Shown here piece after piece: positions 7,942 to 8,156 of a DNA stretch of 8,156 nt. The DNA comes from Armatimonadota bacterium. GTDB taxonomy: Bacteria > Armatimonadota > Zipacnadia > Zipacnadales > UBA11051. Below the pieces are notes generated by a model. The model searched no databases. It saw only the letters and a list, made by a program, of their open reading frames with translations, and had not been told where the DNA came from. A program made the position numbers and the translations under genes. Where the stretch lies: the NCBI GenBank assembly GCA_030612305.1, contig JAUWOG010000085.1, positions 1 to 8,156 of the forward strand, given 5' to 3'. Positions within the stretch are counted from its first letter, which is position 1, and every line of letters starts with the position of its first letter.

Positions 7942-7970
7942 AAACGGGGCCCTTTTCGGGGCCCCGTTTT
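7942..7970 (+). terminator. Rho-independent terminator after the heparinase-like gene
   Basis: A perfect 11-bp stem pairs AAACGGGGCCC at 7942-7952 with GGGCCCCGTTT at 7959-7969, closing a 6-nt TTTTCG loop. The stem runs into TTTT at 7967-7970. It begins 34 nt after the stop codon and ends the transcription unit that includes the aminotransferase and heparinase-like genes, possibly the whole + strand cluster. Confidence 0.9.
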
Positions 7971-7972
7971 CG

Positions 7973-8006
7973 TGTCCGAAAGCCATCTATTCCACATGCT
8001 CGGACA
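7973..8006. repeat. 7-bp inverted repeat downstream of the terminator
   Basis: TGTCCGA at 7973-7979 and TCGGACA at 8000-8006 are exact reverse complements separated by 20 nt. No T-run follows on either strand. The distance between arm centres, 27 bp, is between two and three helical turns, so it could be a split protein-binding site. Chance is also possible. Confidence 0.3.
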
Positions 8007-8009
8007 ACT

Positions 8010-8032
8010 TCACCGGGGCATATTGCCGGTGA
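8010..8032. repeat. 7-bp stem inverted repeat upstream of the candidate promoter
   Basis: TCACCGG at 8010-8016 pairs perfectly with CCGGTGA at 8026-8032 around a 9-nt AT-containing centre. It lies about 37 bp upstream of the -35 element, where activator or repressor operators are often found. It lacks a T-run, so it is not an intrinsic terminator. Operator function is inferred only from position and symmetry. Confidence 0.35.
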
Positions 8033-8068
8033 CGAGAAAGAAAGATGCGAGAATTTCTCTCCCTGGCA

Positions 8069-8098
8069 TTGACAGCCGTTTTGTGGATGTGCTATCCT
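8069..8098 (+). promoter_or_regulatory. Candidate sigma-70-type promoter with extended -10
   Basis: TTGACA at 8069-8074 is a perfect -35 hexamer. An 18-bp spacer ends in TGC (8090-8092), an extended -10 motif, directly before TATCCT at 8093-8098. TATCCT keeps the three most important -10 positions (T, A and final T). Predicted transcription starts near 8105 and runs off the right edge, into a gene or RNA that is not in the window. A small 5-1-5 palindrome (8049-8059, GAGAA/TTCTC) lies just upstream. Because it comes after a strong terminator, an independent transcription unit is a natural reading. All three forward frames stay open through the region, so a coding overlap cannot be excluded. 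Confidence 0.55.
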
Positions 8099-8110
8099 GC
8101 GTATGGTTTT

Positions 8111-8150
8111 CTACGGATACCTACGGAAATTTGCGGATGCTGGCGGAAAC
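8111..8150 (+). repeat. Four tandem imperfect 10-nt repeats just past the predicted transcription start
   Basis: Four adjacent 10-mers fit the pattern YKRCGGAWRY, and the CGGA core is invariant in all four. The cores start at 8114, 8124, 8134 and 8144. The first pair of units compared with the second pair is identical at 13 of 20 positions, and six of the seven differences are transitions. A 10-nt period is not a multiple of three, so it does not look like a coding repeat. It fits one helical turn (a phased protein-binding array) or serial GGA motifs in an RNA leader. The array may continue beyond the window. Confidence 0.45.
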
Positions 8151-8156
8151 AGCCTC

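Noticed and set aside
7496..8032. 178-codon + strand frame running through the terminator
   Set aside because: It is out of frame with the heparinase-like gene, has a low-complexity arginine/proline/serine-rich translation and crosses a perfect intrinsic terminator.
8139..8153. GCTG/CAGC hairpin at the right edge as a riboswitch or terminator
   Set aside because: It has only a 4-bp stem with a 7-nt loop and no T-run, and it is truncated by the window; it is explained as well by the repeat units it overlaps.
1..8156. CRISPR arrays, tRNA or rRNA genes, transposases, attachment sites
   Set aside because: I looked for these on both strands and saw no regularly spaced long repeats, tRNA arms, rRNA segments, transposase motifs or terminal repeats. 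The only tandem array is the 10-nt set at 8111-8150, far too short for CRISPR.

Overview
The window is a GC-rich (about 60% by eye) bacterial segment. It has Shine-Dalgarno-led genes, short intergenic gaps and a canonical intrinsic terminator. All six genes that can be supported run on the + strand. The gene mix is a secreted heparinase II/III-like protein, a Gfo/Idh/MocA oxidoreductase, an aldo/keto reductase, an amidohydrolase-2 protein, a class III aminotransferase and a uroporphyrinogen-decarboxylase-like protein. Such a mix is common in carbohydrate-degrading environmental bacteria (Planctomycetota, Armatimonadota, Lentisphaerota, Hydrogenedentota and similar groups). No marker gene is present, so the taxon stays open.

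Layout: (1) The 3' end of a URO-D/MtaA-like gene, ending at 269. (2) A 125-bp gap, then a Gfo/Idh/MocA dehydrogenase (395-1390), an aldo/keto reductase (1431-2411) and an amidohydrolase (2408-3145). These three are tightly packed, with an ATGA overlap between the last two. (3) A 101-bp gap with a weak possible -10 element and a strong ribosome binding site, then a glutamate-1-semialdehyde-aminomutase-like aminotransferase (3247-4560). (4) A 51-bp gap, then a 1098-residue exported heparinase II/III-like protein (4612-7908). It carries an F5/8 type C (discoidin)-like module and a C-terminal fibronectin III-like module. (5) A perfect 11-bp stem terminator (7942-7970) closes the unit. (6) The last 186 bp look regulatory: two inverted repeats, a promoter with a consensus TTGACA and an extended -10, and four 10-nt imperfect repeats just past the predicted transcription start. 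No gene is convincing there.

Working model (inference): the exported heparinase-like protein acts on an acidic or uronate-containing polysaccharide outside the cytoplasm. The cytoplasmic oxidoreductases, the amidohydrolase and the aminotransferase then process the resulting sugars. The substrate cannot be named from sequence alone, and no transporter, sulfatase or sugar kinase lies in the window. The families are known. The less ordinary points are the discoidin module that seems to interrupt the heparinase beta domain, the association of a GSAM-type aminotransferase with a polysaccharide-degradation operon, and the 10-nt repeat array at the window's right edge.
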